DNA from: Prevotella sp. UBA3757
Lineage (GTDB): Bacteria; Bacteroidota; Bacteroidia; Bacteroidales; Bacteroidaceae
Assembly (NCBI GenBank): GCA_002371715.1
Contig: DFGF01000109.1
Coordinates: forward strand, 1 to 17,410
Length of the DNA: 17,410 nucleotides
Direction of reading: 5' to 3'
This document shows positions 1-7,041 of this stretch, in pieces. The notes beneath the pieces were generated by a model, which was not told the origin of the DNA, searched no databases, and worked only from the letters and a program-made list of their open reading frames with translations. Each line of letters begins with the position of its first letter. Position 1 is the stretch's first letter. Both the position numbers and the translations under genes were made by a program.

Positions 1-67
1 CACGCACTAAGGTACGGACATCGCCATATGCATCAACGGGGTATTGATAGACTTTACTGACGTACAT
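1..67 (-). CDS. Possible 5' end of a gene leaving the window (partial, hypothetical)
   Basis: An ATG at 67-65 on the minus strand opens a frame of 22 codons that stays open to the window edge. It reads MYVSKVYQYPVDAYGDVRTL and two more residues. The residue mix looks coding rather than random, and an AT-rich stretch precedes the start, which is normal for Bacteroidetes. I do not recognise the family, and so short a piece cannot prove a gene. Sequence to the left of the window would settle it. Confidence 0.3.
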   Translation of the reverse strand, partial: MYVSKVYQYPVDAYGDVRTLVR

Positions 68-190
68 ATCGTTATAGTTTTAGTTTGTTTTGACATTTTG
101 ATATTTTGATAAAAGAAAGCGTGAACAGTTTACTTCGTCTACGCTTCCGAGGTATTGGGGATAACCTTCTATCTTAAACGAGTAAATGCC

Positions 191-206
191 CACGCCGAAC
201 GGCGTG
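191..206. repeat. Perfect 7-bp palindrome with 2-nt spacer
   Basis: CACGCCG and CGGCGTG flank AA. It is GC-rich inside AT-rich intergenic sequence. There is no T-run on either side, so it is not a convincing terminator. Its role is unknown. Confidence 0.35.
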
Positions 207-417
207 AACTATCTACTTCAGTTCTTGATAGAATCTTCTAATTCCCCAATTATCGGATAGCAAGAATCAAAAGTGGACGTTCAGTCTTATGTCCTTATAT
301 CTTTATCTGTCCATTGGCATATCTGTTTTGATGTTACACATTAATATTATATGGGATGTTCTAAAAATTATTTGGCTGATAGTCAGATATTTCTGTCGAT
401 AATTCGATATAATTTTG

Positions 418-425
418 TACCTTTG
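418..425 (+). promoter_or_regulatory. Bacteroidetes-type -7 box upstream of the transposase remnant
   Basis: TACCTTTG matches the Bacteroidetes -7 consensus TAnnTTTG exactly and lies 20 bases before the ATG of the transposase remnant. No TTG is present at the expected -33 distance (19-21 bases upstream), so the promoter is weak or incomplete. It is probably the original promoter of the insertion sequence. Confidence 0.45.
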
Positions 426-445
426 CAGTACCAAACGACGTAATC

Positions 446-610
446 ATGAAGAAAACGACGATATATAGGAGACCGATGGATGAGAATCTCTTTGAGGAGG
501 AACTCACCATAGAGGCACTGTCTGCAATGGGTAATCCACTTGAGCAACTATCTGCCCTTGTGGACTTTGAGATGTTCCGTCCAGAATTGGAGGACCGACA
601 AAGAAGTTGA
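446..610 (+). pseudogene. Truncated IS5-family transposase, N-terminal 54 codons
   Basis: The frame starts MKKTTIYRRPMDENLFEEEL, continues through MGNPLEQLSALVDFEMFRPE and stops after 54 codons. The GNPL..L...VDFEMFRP.L segment is characteristic of the N-terminus of IS5/COG3039-type transposases, which are normally over 300 residues and carry a DDE catalytic domain. Everything after FRPELE is missing, so the protein cannot transpose. The sequence from about 354, beginning GGGATGTTCTAAAAATTA, may be the old left end of the element, but no matching right inverted repeat remains before the palindrome at 624. I regard this as an IS relic, not an active gene; the family assignment is from memory of the motif. 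Confidence 0.6.
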
Positions 611-623
611 CGAATTGAAATAG

Positions 624-712
624 ACAACAGATTAAACGGATTTTGCGGATTGCCAGGGTCCTCGATGAGGCCAGTTTGGCTCAATATCCGTGAAATCCGT
701 TTAATCTGTTGT
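624..712. repeat. Large imperfect palindrome (27-bp arms, 35-nt spacer)
   Basis: The left arm at 624-650 starts ACAACAGATTAAACGGATTT. The right arm at 686-712 is its reverse complement with two mismatches. The motif AAATCCGTTTAATCTGTT is of a type that recurs in many Bacteroidetes genomes between genes, so this is probably a dispersed REP-like intergenic element. It begins 13 bases after the transposase relic ends. In RNA it would form a long hairpin on either strand. No T-run follows, so simple terminator function is not evident. Confidence 0.65.
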
Positions 713-749
713 TTCGACAGAAACTCTGTCTGGCACTGCTTTCAGGGGG

Positions 750-801
750 CCAACTGGATTTTTCCAAGAAACCAGTTAGGAAAAAATATTTTTCCAACTG
801 G
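750..801. repeat. AACTGG/CCAGTT triple repeat with an AT-rich hairpin
   Basis: CCAACTGG occurs at 750-757 and again at 794-801, with the inverse CCAGTT at 772-777 between them. The right two copies form a hairpin: 772-785 pairs with 789-801 through GG/CC and an A5/T5 stretch, with one bulged A. Either the left or the right copy could pair with the middle one, giving two mutually exclusive hairpins. It lies 110 bases upstream of the sugar operon, so it could be a leader element or an old repeat. No function is demonstrated. Confidence 0.4.
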
Positions 802-911
802 AAACCTAAAATAGCATTATTCCTCAATCCTGAATAAACATTTACCGTGGAGAATGATGACATTTCGCGCGCTCATACATCTTAAATTATAGAAGTATAT
901 ACTAACATGCT

Positions 912-1748
912 ATGAATGTAAAGGAATTAGAATTGCTTGCGGAACGCAACCGCAAGCGTCTTGTAGAGGTGGTCTATGCCGCCAAGGCTGGCCACATCGG
1001 CGGCGATTTGTCGTGTCTGAACGTGATGACAGCCCTGTATTTCCACGTGATGCAAGGCCTGGACCCAGCCCAGCCGAAGGCTCCGGAGCGAGACCGCTTC
1101 GTCCTGTCGAAAGGACACTGCGTTGAGGCGCTGTATGTGACTCTGGAGGCTAAGGGCTACCTGGCTTCCGACGTGCTCGACACGCTGGGCCGCTTTGGCT
1201 CCGTGCTGAGCGGCCACCCCACCATCGAGGTGCCAGGTATCGAGGTCAACTCTGGCGCACTGGGTCACGGACTGCCCATCGGTGTGGGCATGGCCATCGC
1301 TGCCAAGATGGACCGTAAGGCCTGGCGCACCTACGTGATGATGGGCGACGGCGAACAGGGTGAGGGTTCCATCTACGAAGCCGCCATGGCCGGCCATAAG
1401 TACGAGCTGGACAATCTGGTAGCCATCATCGACCGTAACCACCTGCAGATTTCGGGCAACACGGAGGACGTGATGCCCATTGACAACATCAGGGAGCGAT
1501 GGGGTGCCTTCGGCTGGGACGTCATCGAGATGAACGGCGACTCGATGGAGGACATCGTCAGGACGTTTGACGCCATCGACTATGGCAACAAGAAGCCCCA
1601 CCTACTGGTGTCGAACACCACCAAGGGCCGTGGCGTCTCGTTCATGGAGGGCATTGCCAAGTGGCACCACGGCGTGCTGAACGCCGAACAATGCCAGGCT
1701 GCCGTCCGGGAAATCAGCGACCGCATAGCAGCCCTTGAGTCAGAATGA
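912..1748 (+). CDS. Transketolase-like protein, N-terminal (TPP-binding) subunit
   Basis: This 278-residue protein is the N-terminal half of a split transketolase, an enzyme that moves two-carbon ketol units using thiamine diphosphate. Visible family motifs are GHIGGD near residue 27, DRFVLSKGH at 61-69, GALGHGL at 115-121, and the TPP/metal motif GDGE at 145-148 followed by IIDRN ending at N176. The length fits split transketolase A subunits; full-length enzymes are near 660. Its stop overlaps an ATG of the next frame, and the C-terminal half follows, so the two very probably form one heteromeric enzyme. With a sugar kinase and an isomerase downstream, it likely acts on a dedicated sugar phosphate rather than in the general pentose phosphate pathway. 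Apulose-4-phosphate transketolase subunit A is the best-known analogue; this is inference. Confidence 0.9.
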   Translation: MNVKELELLAERNRKRLVEVVYAAKAGHIGGDLSCLNVMTALYFHVMQGLDPAQPKAPERDRFVLSKGHCVEALYVTLEAKGYLASDVLDTLGRFGSVLSGHPTIEVPGIEVNSGALGHGLPIGVGMAIAAKMDRKAWRTYVMMGDGEQGEGSIYEAAMAGHKYELDNLVAIIDRNHLQISGNTEDVMPIDNIRERWGAFGWDVIEMNGDSMEDIVRTFDAIDYGNKKPHLLVSNTTKGRGVSFMEGIAKWHHGVLNAEQCQAAVREISDRIAALESE

Positions 1749-1792
1749 CCTTTCGGAACAGCATAATAAACGAAAAACAGAAAAGAACAAAT

Positions 1793-2719
1793 ATGATTGC
1801 TTGTAGGAAACAATTTACTGACACGCTGCTGGAACTGGCACGTGAAGACAAGGATATCGTAGCCGTCACCACCGACGCACGCGGTTCGGTGACGTTGGGC
1901 GACTATGCTGAGGCACTGCCTGAGCAGTTTGTGGAGTGCGGCATTGCCGAACAGGACGCTGTTGGCATCTCGGCAGGTCTGGCCCATTCTGGCAAGAAGG
2001 TGTTCTGCTGCGGACCGGCATGTTTCTACGTGGCCCGCTCGCTGGAACAGGTAAAGGTTGACCTGGCCTACTCTGAGAATCCCGTCACCATACTGGGCGT
2101 ATCGGGCGGTGTGGCATACGGCGCATTAGGTGCCACTCACCACTCGTTGCACGACATTGCCGCGCTGCGCACCTTCCCTGGCATGACGGTCTGTCTGCCT
2201 TCCGACTGGCGGTTCACCAAGAAGCTGGTCAAGTTTCTGGTCAACTACGACAAACCATGCTACGTCCGCGTAGGCCGTGCTGCCGTGCCCGACGTCTACG
2301 AGAACGATGACTTCCCCTTCGAGGTCGGCAAGGCCATCCAGCTGCTGGATGGTACTGACGTCACCATCGTAGCCGCCGGCGAAACCGTCTACCATGCCTG
2401 GCAGGCTGGACTGCAGCTGAAGGAGCAGGGCATTGCGGCACGCGTGCTGGACTGCTCCTGGATCAAGCCCTTCGACACGGAGGCCATCCGCAAAGCCGCC
2501 CAGGAGACTGGCCGCATCGTCACCGTCGAGGAGCACTCGCGATTTGGCGGTCTGGGGGCCATGGTCTGCGAGGTGCTCAGTGAGCATCCCGTGCCCGTCC
2601 GCATCATCGGTATTCCTGACGAGAATGTCGTCCACGGCACCAATGCCGAAATCTTCCATCACTACGGCATGGATGCCGAAGGCGTGGTGAAGGCCGTGTG
2701 CAGTTTTCTGAATCAATAA
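1793..2719 (+). CDS. Transketolase-like protein, C-terminal (pyrimidine-binding) subunit
   Basis: This 308-residue partner completes the split transketolase. The catalytic glutamate that activates the TPP aminopyrimidine is in ECGIAEQ at E53. The segment GATHHSLHD at 113-121 carries active-site histidines, and the C-terminal domain includes VEEHSRFGGLG, typical of transketolase/DXPS C-domains. I chose the ATG at 1793 because MIACRKQF begins as the family does. An upstream in-frame ATG at 1745 overlaps the previous stop but would add 16 unusual residues (MTFRNSIINEKQKRTN). The gap to the previous gene is then 44 bases. The kinase gene begins 19 bases after its stop, consistent with one transcript. 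Confidence 0.9.
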   Translation: MIACRKQFTDTLLELAREDKDIVAVTTDARGSVTLGDYAEALPEQFVECGIAEQDAVGISAGLAHSGKKVFCCGPACFYVARSLEQVKVDLAYSENPVTILGVSGGVAYGALGATHHSLHDIAALRTFPGMTVCLPSDWRFTKKLVKFLVNYDKPCYVRVGRAAVPDVYENDDFPFEVGKAIQLLDGTDVTIVAAGETVYHAWQAGLQLKEQGIAARVLDCSWIKPFDTEAIRKAAQETGRIVTVEEHSRFGGLGAMVCEVLSEHPVPVRIIGIPDENVVHGTNAEIFHHYGMDAEGVVKAVCSFLNQ

Positions 2720-2738
2720 TCAACGACGTTTAACGCGC

Positions 2739-4223
2739 ATGAACCAACGAATCATAGCCATTGACCAGAGCACATCGTCGACCAAGGCCCTGCTGTTCGA
2801 CGAGCAATGCCACCTGCTGGCCCGCACCAGCGTAGACCACCACCAGTACTATCCGCAAACCGGATGGGTAGAACATGACGCTGAGGAAATCTACCAGAAC
2901 ATGGTGGAGGCAATACGGCAGCTCATTGAGAACGAAGAACGGAGAACGCTCGATTCTCAGTTCTCCATCGCTATTACGAATCAGCGGGAGACGGCCGTTG
3001 TCTGGAACAAACTGACGGGCAAACCCATAGCCAACGCCGTGGTCTGGCAGGACACGCGCGGTGCCGAGCTGTGCAACGAACTGCGCAGGATGGGCAAGGC
3101 ACGCATGGTGTTCGAGAGGAGCGGTCTGCTCATCGACCCGAACTTCTCGGCATCAGGTGTCAGGTGGCTCCTCGACCACACTGAGGGGGCCCGCGACGCT
3201 GCCAACCGTGGCGAACTGCTGATGGGCACGATTGACACGTGGCTCGTATGGAAACTGACTGGCGGCAAGACCTTTGCCACCGATACCACCAACGCTTCGC
3301 GCACGATGCTCTTCAATATCAACACCATGCAGTGGGACGACGACCTGCTGGGACTGTTTGACATACCCCGCTCCATGTTGCCTGAGGTGCGGCCGTGCGA
3401 TGCCGTCTACGGCGAGACAACGGTCGAGGGCTTGTTCTCTGAGCCCATCCCGATAGCCGGCGTGCTTGGCGACTCGCATGGAGCACTGGTCGGCCAGATG
3501 TGCTTCGAGAAGGGATGTGGCAAGGTGACCTATGGCACGGGCTCCAGCGTGATGGTGAACATTGGCCAGGAGCCTAAGGTGGCTCCGCAAGGACTGGTGA
3601 CCAGCGTTGGCTTCTCGGCACTTGGAAAGACATGGTATGGCTTCGAGGGCAACATCTACAGCACCGGAGCCACGCTGAAGTGGATCAGCGACCAGCTGGA
3701 GATGGTGGGGCACCCCTCGGAAATGGAAGCCCTGGCCACGAGCGTCCCTGACAGTGGCGGTGTGTACGTTGTGCCGGCCTTTGCCGGACTGGGTGCACCC
3801 TGGTGGCAGAGCAACGTGAAAGGTGCCATCTTCGGACTGACGTTTGCCACGACCAAGGCCCACCTGCTGCGGTCGGCCCTGGAGTCGATAGCCTACCAGA
3901 TTAAGGATTTGGTCGACGTCATGGCCCGTGCCACCGGCGGACGGCTTGGCGAGATATGTGCCGACGGCGGTCCTACGAAAAACCAGTTCCTCATGCAGTT
4001 CCAGGCCGACATGCTGCAAACGCCCGTAGTCTGCACGGAGGTCGACGATGCCTCAGCCCTGGGGGCTGTCATCATGAACGGCTTTGCACGTGGACTGTGG
4101 AAGAGCTTCGACGAGGTTCGTGGCTTCCGCGTGGTCACGCAAACCTACCAGCCGCAGGACTGCCCGGAGCGTTTCACGCTCTATCAGGGCTGGCGCAATG
4201 CTGTCAATCAACTGATAAAATAA
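2739..4223 (+). CDS. FGGY-family carbohydrate kinase (glycerol-kinase-like, substrate unknown)
   Basis: This 494-residue kinase resembles glycerol kinase over its full length. The phosphate-binding start is DQSTSSTK (9-16). The substrate site keeps R83, E84 (NQRET), W103 and the catalytic base D245 (GDSHGAL). The C-terminal nucleotide domain shows YGTGSS at 265-270, VPAFAGLGAPWW at 345-356 and ADGGPTKNQFLMQFQ at 408-422. Three positions that contact glycerol in E. coli GlpK (Tyr135, Gln246, Phe270) are Asn135, Ser246 and Ser270 here, which suggests a larger or branched substrate. Between a split transketolase and an isomerase it probably phosphorylates the ketose made by the isomerase, for example an apulose- or ketotetrose/ketopentose-type sugar. 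Glycerol kinase remains the alternative call, but no glycerol facilitator or dehydrogenase is nearby. Confidence 0.85.
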   Translation: MNQRIIAIDQSTSSTKALLFDEQCHLLARTSVDHHQYYPQTGWVEHDAEEIYQNMVEAIRQLIENEERRTLDSQFSIAITNQRETAVVWNKLTGKPIANAVVWQDTRGAELCNELRRMGKARMVFERSGLLIDPNFSASGVRWLLDHTEGARDAANRGELLMGTIDTWLVWKLTGGKTFATDTTNASRTMLFNINTMQWDDDLLGLFDIPRSMLPEVRPCDAVYGETTVEGLFSEPIPIAGVLGDSHGALVGQMCFEKGCGKVTYGTGSSVMVNIGQEPKVAPQGLVTSVGFSALGKTWYGFEGNIYSTGATLKWISDQLEMVGHPSEMEALATSVPDSGGVYVVPAFAGLGAPWWQSNVKGAIFGLTFATTKAHLLRSALESIAYQIKDLVDVMARATGGRLGEICADGGPTKNQFLMQFQADMLQTPVVCTEVDDASALGAVIMNGFARGLWKSFDEVRGFRVVTQTYQPQDCPERFTLYQGWRNAVNQLIK

Positions 4224-4264
4224 TAATGTATAGCAAACAGAACATAACTAAATACTAAACAAAT

Positions 4265-5689
4265 ATGAAGAACGGAAAGACTTGCTTTGGCGTGATAATC
4301 GGAACGCGCGCCTATTTTAACTCTGAGCTGGCCAAGGACGTGCGCCAACAGTTGCTGAAGACGCTGGACGAAGGTGGCTACGAGTACATCATCCTGCCGG
4401 AGGATGCCACCCCCACAGGCAGTTCGAGCATTGAGACCCGTGACGACGGACTCAAGGTCTCCAAGCAGTTCAGGGCACACCGCGACGAGATTGACGGCAT
4501 CATCGTCTCGCTGCCCAATTTCGGTTTCGAGATTGGCATCATCAATGCCATCAGCGATGCCGACCTCAACGTACCCGTCATGGTGCAGGCCTGCGATGAC
4601 GAGAACGACAAGGTGGACCTGGACTCACGCCGCGATGCCTTCTGCGGCAAAATCAGTGTCTGCAACAACCTCTACCAGTACGGCATACCCTTTACGGACA
4701 CCACGCTGCACACCTATTCTATATATGACCCGCTGCTGAAGAAGGACATTGACCGCTTTGCTGCCATCTGTCGCGTGGTCAACGGGCTGCGCCACTGCCG
4801 TCTGGGCCAGATTGGTACGCGCCCGCTGGGATTCAACACCTGCCGAGCCTCGGAAAAGCTGCTGCAGCGCTCGGGCATCACCGTCGTACCGGCCGACCTG
4901 AGCGAGATTTTGTTTGCCGCCCAGAACATCAAGGACGACGACCCGAAGTTCATCGAGATGTGCAACCGCACCTGCAACTACGCCAAGGTGCCCGACAACT
5001 ATAAGGACAAGCTGGCCATTCAGGCCAAGTTCAGCGTGGCTGTCGAGAACTGGATTGAGGCCAACGACGTGCAGGCTGTAGCCATACAGTGCTGGGACTC
5101 GCTGGAGCAGAACTATGGCTGTGCTCCCTGCGTCACCATGTCAATGCTCTCGGACAAGCTCATCCCGGCAGCCTGCGAGACCGACCTGGCAGGTGCCGTA
5201 TCAATGTATGCGCTGACGCTGGCATCGGGCAAGGCTTCTGCCCTACTGGACTGGAACAACAACTTTGCCGAGGACCGCAACAAGTGCGTCTGCACCCACT
5301 GTGGCAACTACGCCAAGTCGTTTGTTGGCAACGACGACCTGAAGCTGGGTCCGCTGGGCGTGTTAGGTCGCACGCTGGGCAAGGTAAAGACCTTCGGTGC
5401 CGTCTATGCCAAGGTGTCGGAGGGCCCGTTCACCTTCTTCCGCATCTCGACCGACGACCCCAAGGGCTGCATCAAGGCCTATCTGGGCAAGGGCGAAATC
5501 ACCAACGACCCCTACGGCATGGACGGCTGTATAGCCGTGACGAAGGTTGACAACCTGCAGAAACTGATGAAGTATATCTGTAAGAACGGATTCGAACACC
5601 ACGTTGCCATGGTGCGCACGGATGTCGTCGACATCGTCAGCGAGGCCATAGAGACCTACCTTGGCTGGAACCTGTACGTCCACGAGTAG
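4265..5689 (+). CDS. L-fucose/L-arabinose isomerase-fold protein (COG2407-like), probable sugar isomerase
   Basis: This 474-residue protein resembles the FucI/AraC-type isomerase family (L-fucose isomerase-like, COG2407), which interconverts aldoses and ketoses with a divalent metal. Family-like segments are IIVSLPNFGFE (79-89), AIQCWDSLEQNYGCAPC (273-289), PAACETDLAGAV (301-312), DWNNNF (329-334), CTHCGNYAKSF (343-353) and FEHHVAMVR (443-451). Likely metal ligands lie among E281, E305/D307, H345 and H445/H446, but I cannot align them exactly. The ATG at 4265 follows an AT-rich stretch 41 bases after the kinase stop. Being last in the operon with kinase and transketolase, it probably makes the ketose that the kinase phosphorylates. 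Its 18 cysteines, several paired (CAPC, CVCTHC), are notable. Specific substrate unknown. Confidence 0.8.
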   Translation: MKNGKTCFGVIIGTRAYFNSELAKDVRQQLLKTLDEGGYEYIILPEDATPTGSSSIETRDDGLKVSKQFRAHRDEIDGIIVSLPNFGFEIGIINAISDADLNVPVMVQACDDENDKVDLDSRRDAFCGKISVCNNLYQYGIPFTDTTLHTYSIYDPLLKKDIDRFAAICRVVNGLRHCRLGQIGTRPLGFNTCRASEKLLQRSGITVVPADLSEILFAAQNIKDDDPKFIEMCNRTCNYAKVPDNYKDKLAIQAKFSVAVENWIEANDVQAVAIQCWDSLEQNYGCAPCVTMSMLSDKLIPAACETDLAGAVSMYALTLASGKASALLDWNNNFAEDRNKCVCTHCGNYAKSFVGNDDLKLGPLGVLGRTLGKVKTFGAVYAKVSEGPFTFFRISTDDPKGCIKAYLGKGEITNDPYGMDGCIAVTKVDNLQKLMKYICKNGFEHHVAMVRTDVVDIVSEAIETYLGWNLYVHE

Positions 5690-5737
5690 TGGCCGGATAG
5701 CACCGTACCGTCGTACAAGAAAGAACATAATAGGAAT

Positions 5738-5782
5738 GGCATCCGCCGCGCATCAGAACATCTGGCTGACGCGGCGGATGCC
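5738..5782. terminator. Convergent hairpin between the sugar operon and sufS (possible bidirectional terminator)
   Basis: A perfect 13-bp GC-rich inverted repeat, GGCATCCGCCGCG at 5738-5750 and its complement at 5770-5782, encloses a 19-base loop. It sits between the convergent isomerase and sufS genes, and its right arm and loop are the last codons of sufS (stop at 5755-5753). Reading leftward, the hairpin is followed by a moderately T-rich stretch (ATTCCTATTATGTTCTTTC), so it best fits a terminator for the suf operon. No T-run follows on the plus strand. Confidence 0.6.
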
Positions 5783-6979
5783 GGCTATCAGGGCGTCTAT
5801 CTCCGCCTGACTGTTATAAAGGGCAAACGAGGCACGGACCGTGCCGGCAATGCCCAGGCGGTCCATGAGCGGCTGAGCACAGTGGTGACCCGTACGGACG
5901 GCTATGCCCAGACGGTCCAGAAGGGTGCCCATGTCCAGATGGTGAATATCGCCGACATTGAAAGAGACAACGGCATCTCTCTGTCCCGCCTCAATGGAGG
6001 GGCCATAGATATGCATTCCTTCAATGGTCAGCAGCTGTTCCATGCAGTAGCGCGTCAGGGCTTCCTCATGCTGCCTGATGGCATCAAAGCCTATGGAGTG
6101 GATATAATCGATGGCGGTGGCCAGTCCGTGGGTGGCAACGTAGTCGGGTGTGCCAGCCTCAAACTTGAACGGCAGGCGCTCAAAGGTCGTATGTTCCCAT
6201 GTCACCTTGTCAATCATCTCTCCCCCACCTTGATAGGGCGGCAACTTCTCAAGCCATTCCTCTTTGCCATATAGTACGCCGATGCCCGTAGGTCCGTACA
6301 TCTTGTGGCCGCTGAAGGCAAAGAAATCACAGTCCATGGCCTGGACATCCACCGCAAAATGGGGCGCACTCTGGGCACCGTCCACCAACACGGGTATGCC
6401 ATGCTCGTGGGCCGTCCTGATGATGGCCTCAACGGGATTGACAGTACCCAGCACATTGCTGACATGGGCCACACTGATGAGGCGTGTCCTGTCCGTCAGG
6501 TATGTTGCGATATCATCGCAACTCATCAGTAGCCCCTCGTCCGTGATAGGCAGGTGGCGTACAACGATGCCACGCTTCTGGGCCTGCAGCTGCCAGGAGA
6601 CGATGTTTGAGTGATGCTCCATCTCGGTGACCAGCACCTCGTCGCCCGGCTGCATCTGGGACTCACAGAACGATGATGCCACCAGGTTGATGGCCTCCGT
6701 CGTGCCACGCGTAAAAACGATTTCCTCCGTCGTGCGGGCATTGATAAACTGGCGGACTTTTTCGCGCGCGGCCTCGTGCAGGTCGGTAGCTTGCTGGCTG
6801 AGATAGTGAACGCCACGATGCACATTGGCATTCACATTCAGGTATTCCTCGCGCATGGCATCCAGCACGCACAGCGGTTTCTGTGTCGTTGCGGCATTGT
6901 CGAGGTAAATCAAGGGACGTCCGTAAACCTCGCGCGAAAGGATAGGAAAGTCCCGGCGTATTTTTTCTACGTTAAGCAT
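5753..6979 (-). CDS. sufS: SufS cysteine desulfurase
   Basis: SufS takes sulfur from cysteine, as a persulfide, for Fe-S cluster assembly in the cytoplasm. The 408-residue protein is PLP-dependent (class V aminotransferase fold). It shows LDNAATTQKP (26-35), THE histidine pair EMEHHSN (119-125), the PLP lysine in SGHK at K226 and the persulfide cysteine in RTGHHC at C367. Length and motif spacing match group II desulfurases (SufS, near 406 residues). I chose the ATG at 6979 because MLNVEKIRRDFPIL matches the family start; a frame extension to 7006 would add nine residues. It is the last suf gene, 62 bases after the phosphatase stop, with no clear promoter in the gap. SufE, its usual activator, is not in the window. 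Confidence 0.95.
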   Translation of the reverse strand: MLNVEKIRRDFPILSREVYGRPLIYLDNAATTQKPLCVLDAMREEYLNVNANVHRGVHYLSQQATDLHEAAREKVRQFINARTTEEIVFTRGTTEAINLVASSFCESQMQPGDEVLVTEMEHHSNIVSWQLQAQKRGIVVRHLPITDEGLLMSCDDIATYLTDRTRLISVAHVSNVLGTVNPVEAIIRTAHEHGIPVLVDGAQSAPHFAVDVQAMDCDFFAFSGHKMYGPTGIGVLYGKEEWLEKLPPYQGGGEMIDKVTWEHTTFERLPFKFEAGTPDYVATHGLATAIDYIHSIGFDAIRQHEEALTRYCMEQLLTIEGMHIYGPSIEAGQRDAVVSFNVGDIHHLDMGTLLDRLGIAVRTGHHCAQPLMDRLGIAGTVRASFALYNSQAEIDALIAGIRRVSQMF

Positions 6980-7041
6980 GTCAACTGTAAACGTTGTTCC
7001 GTTCAAACTCTATAATACTATAATACATTTAAATAACTGAA

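Noticed and set aside
83..208. Minus-strand open stretch of 42 codons containing IYSFKIEG, recalling U32 peptidase motifs
   Set aside because: No ATG start, a stop just before it and only a five-residue match; it may be a degraded gene but cannot be supported.
927..1601. Long minus-strand frame of 224 residues opposite the transketolase N subunit
   Set aside because: Mirror frame of a well-recognised gene in GC-rich sequence; composition (His/Val/Gly-rich) is not protein-like.
6980..7041. TAGAGTTTG before sufS as a promoter box
   Set aside because: It has three bases rather than two between TA and TTTG, and no -33 partner was found, so sufS is taken as part of the suf operon.
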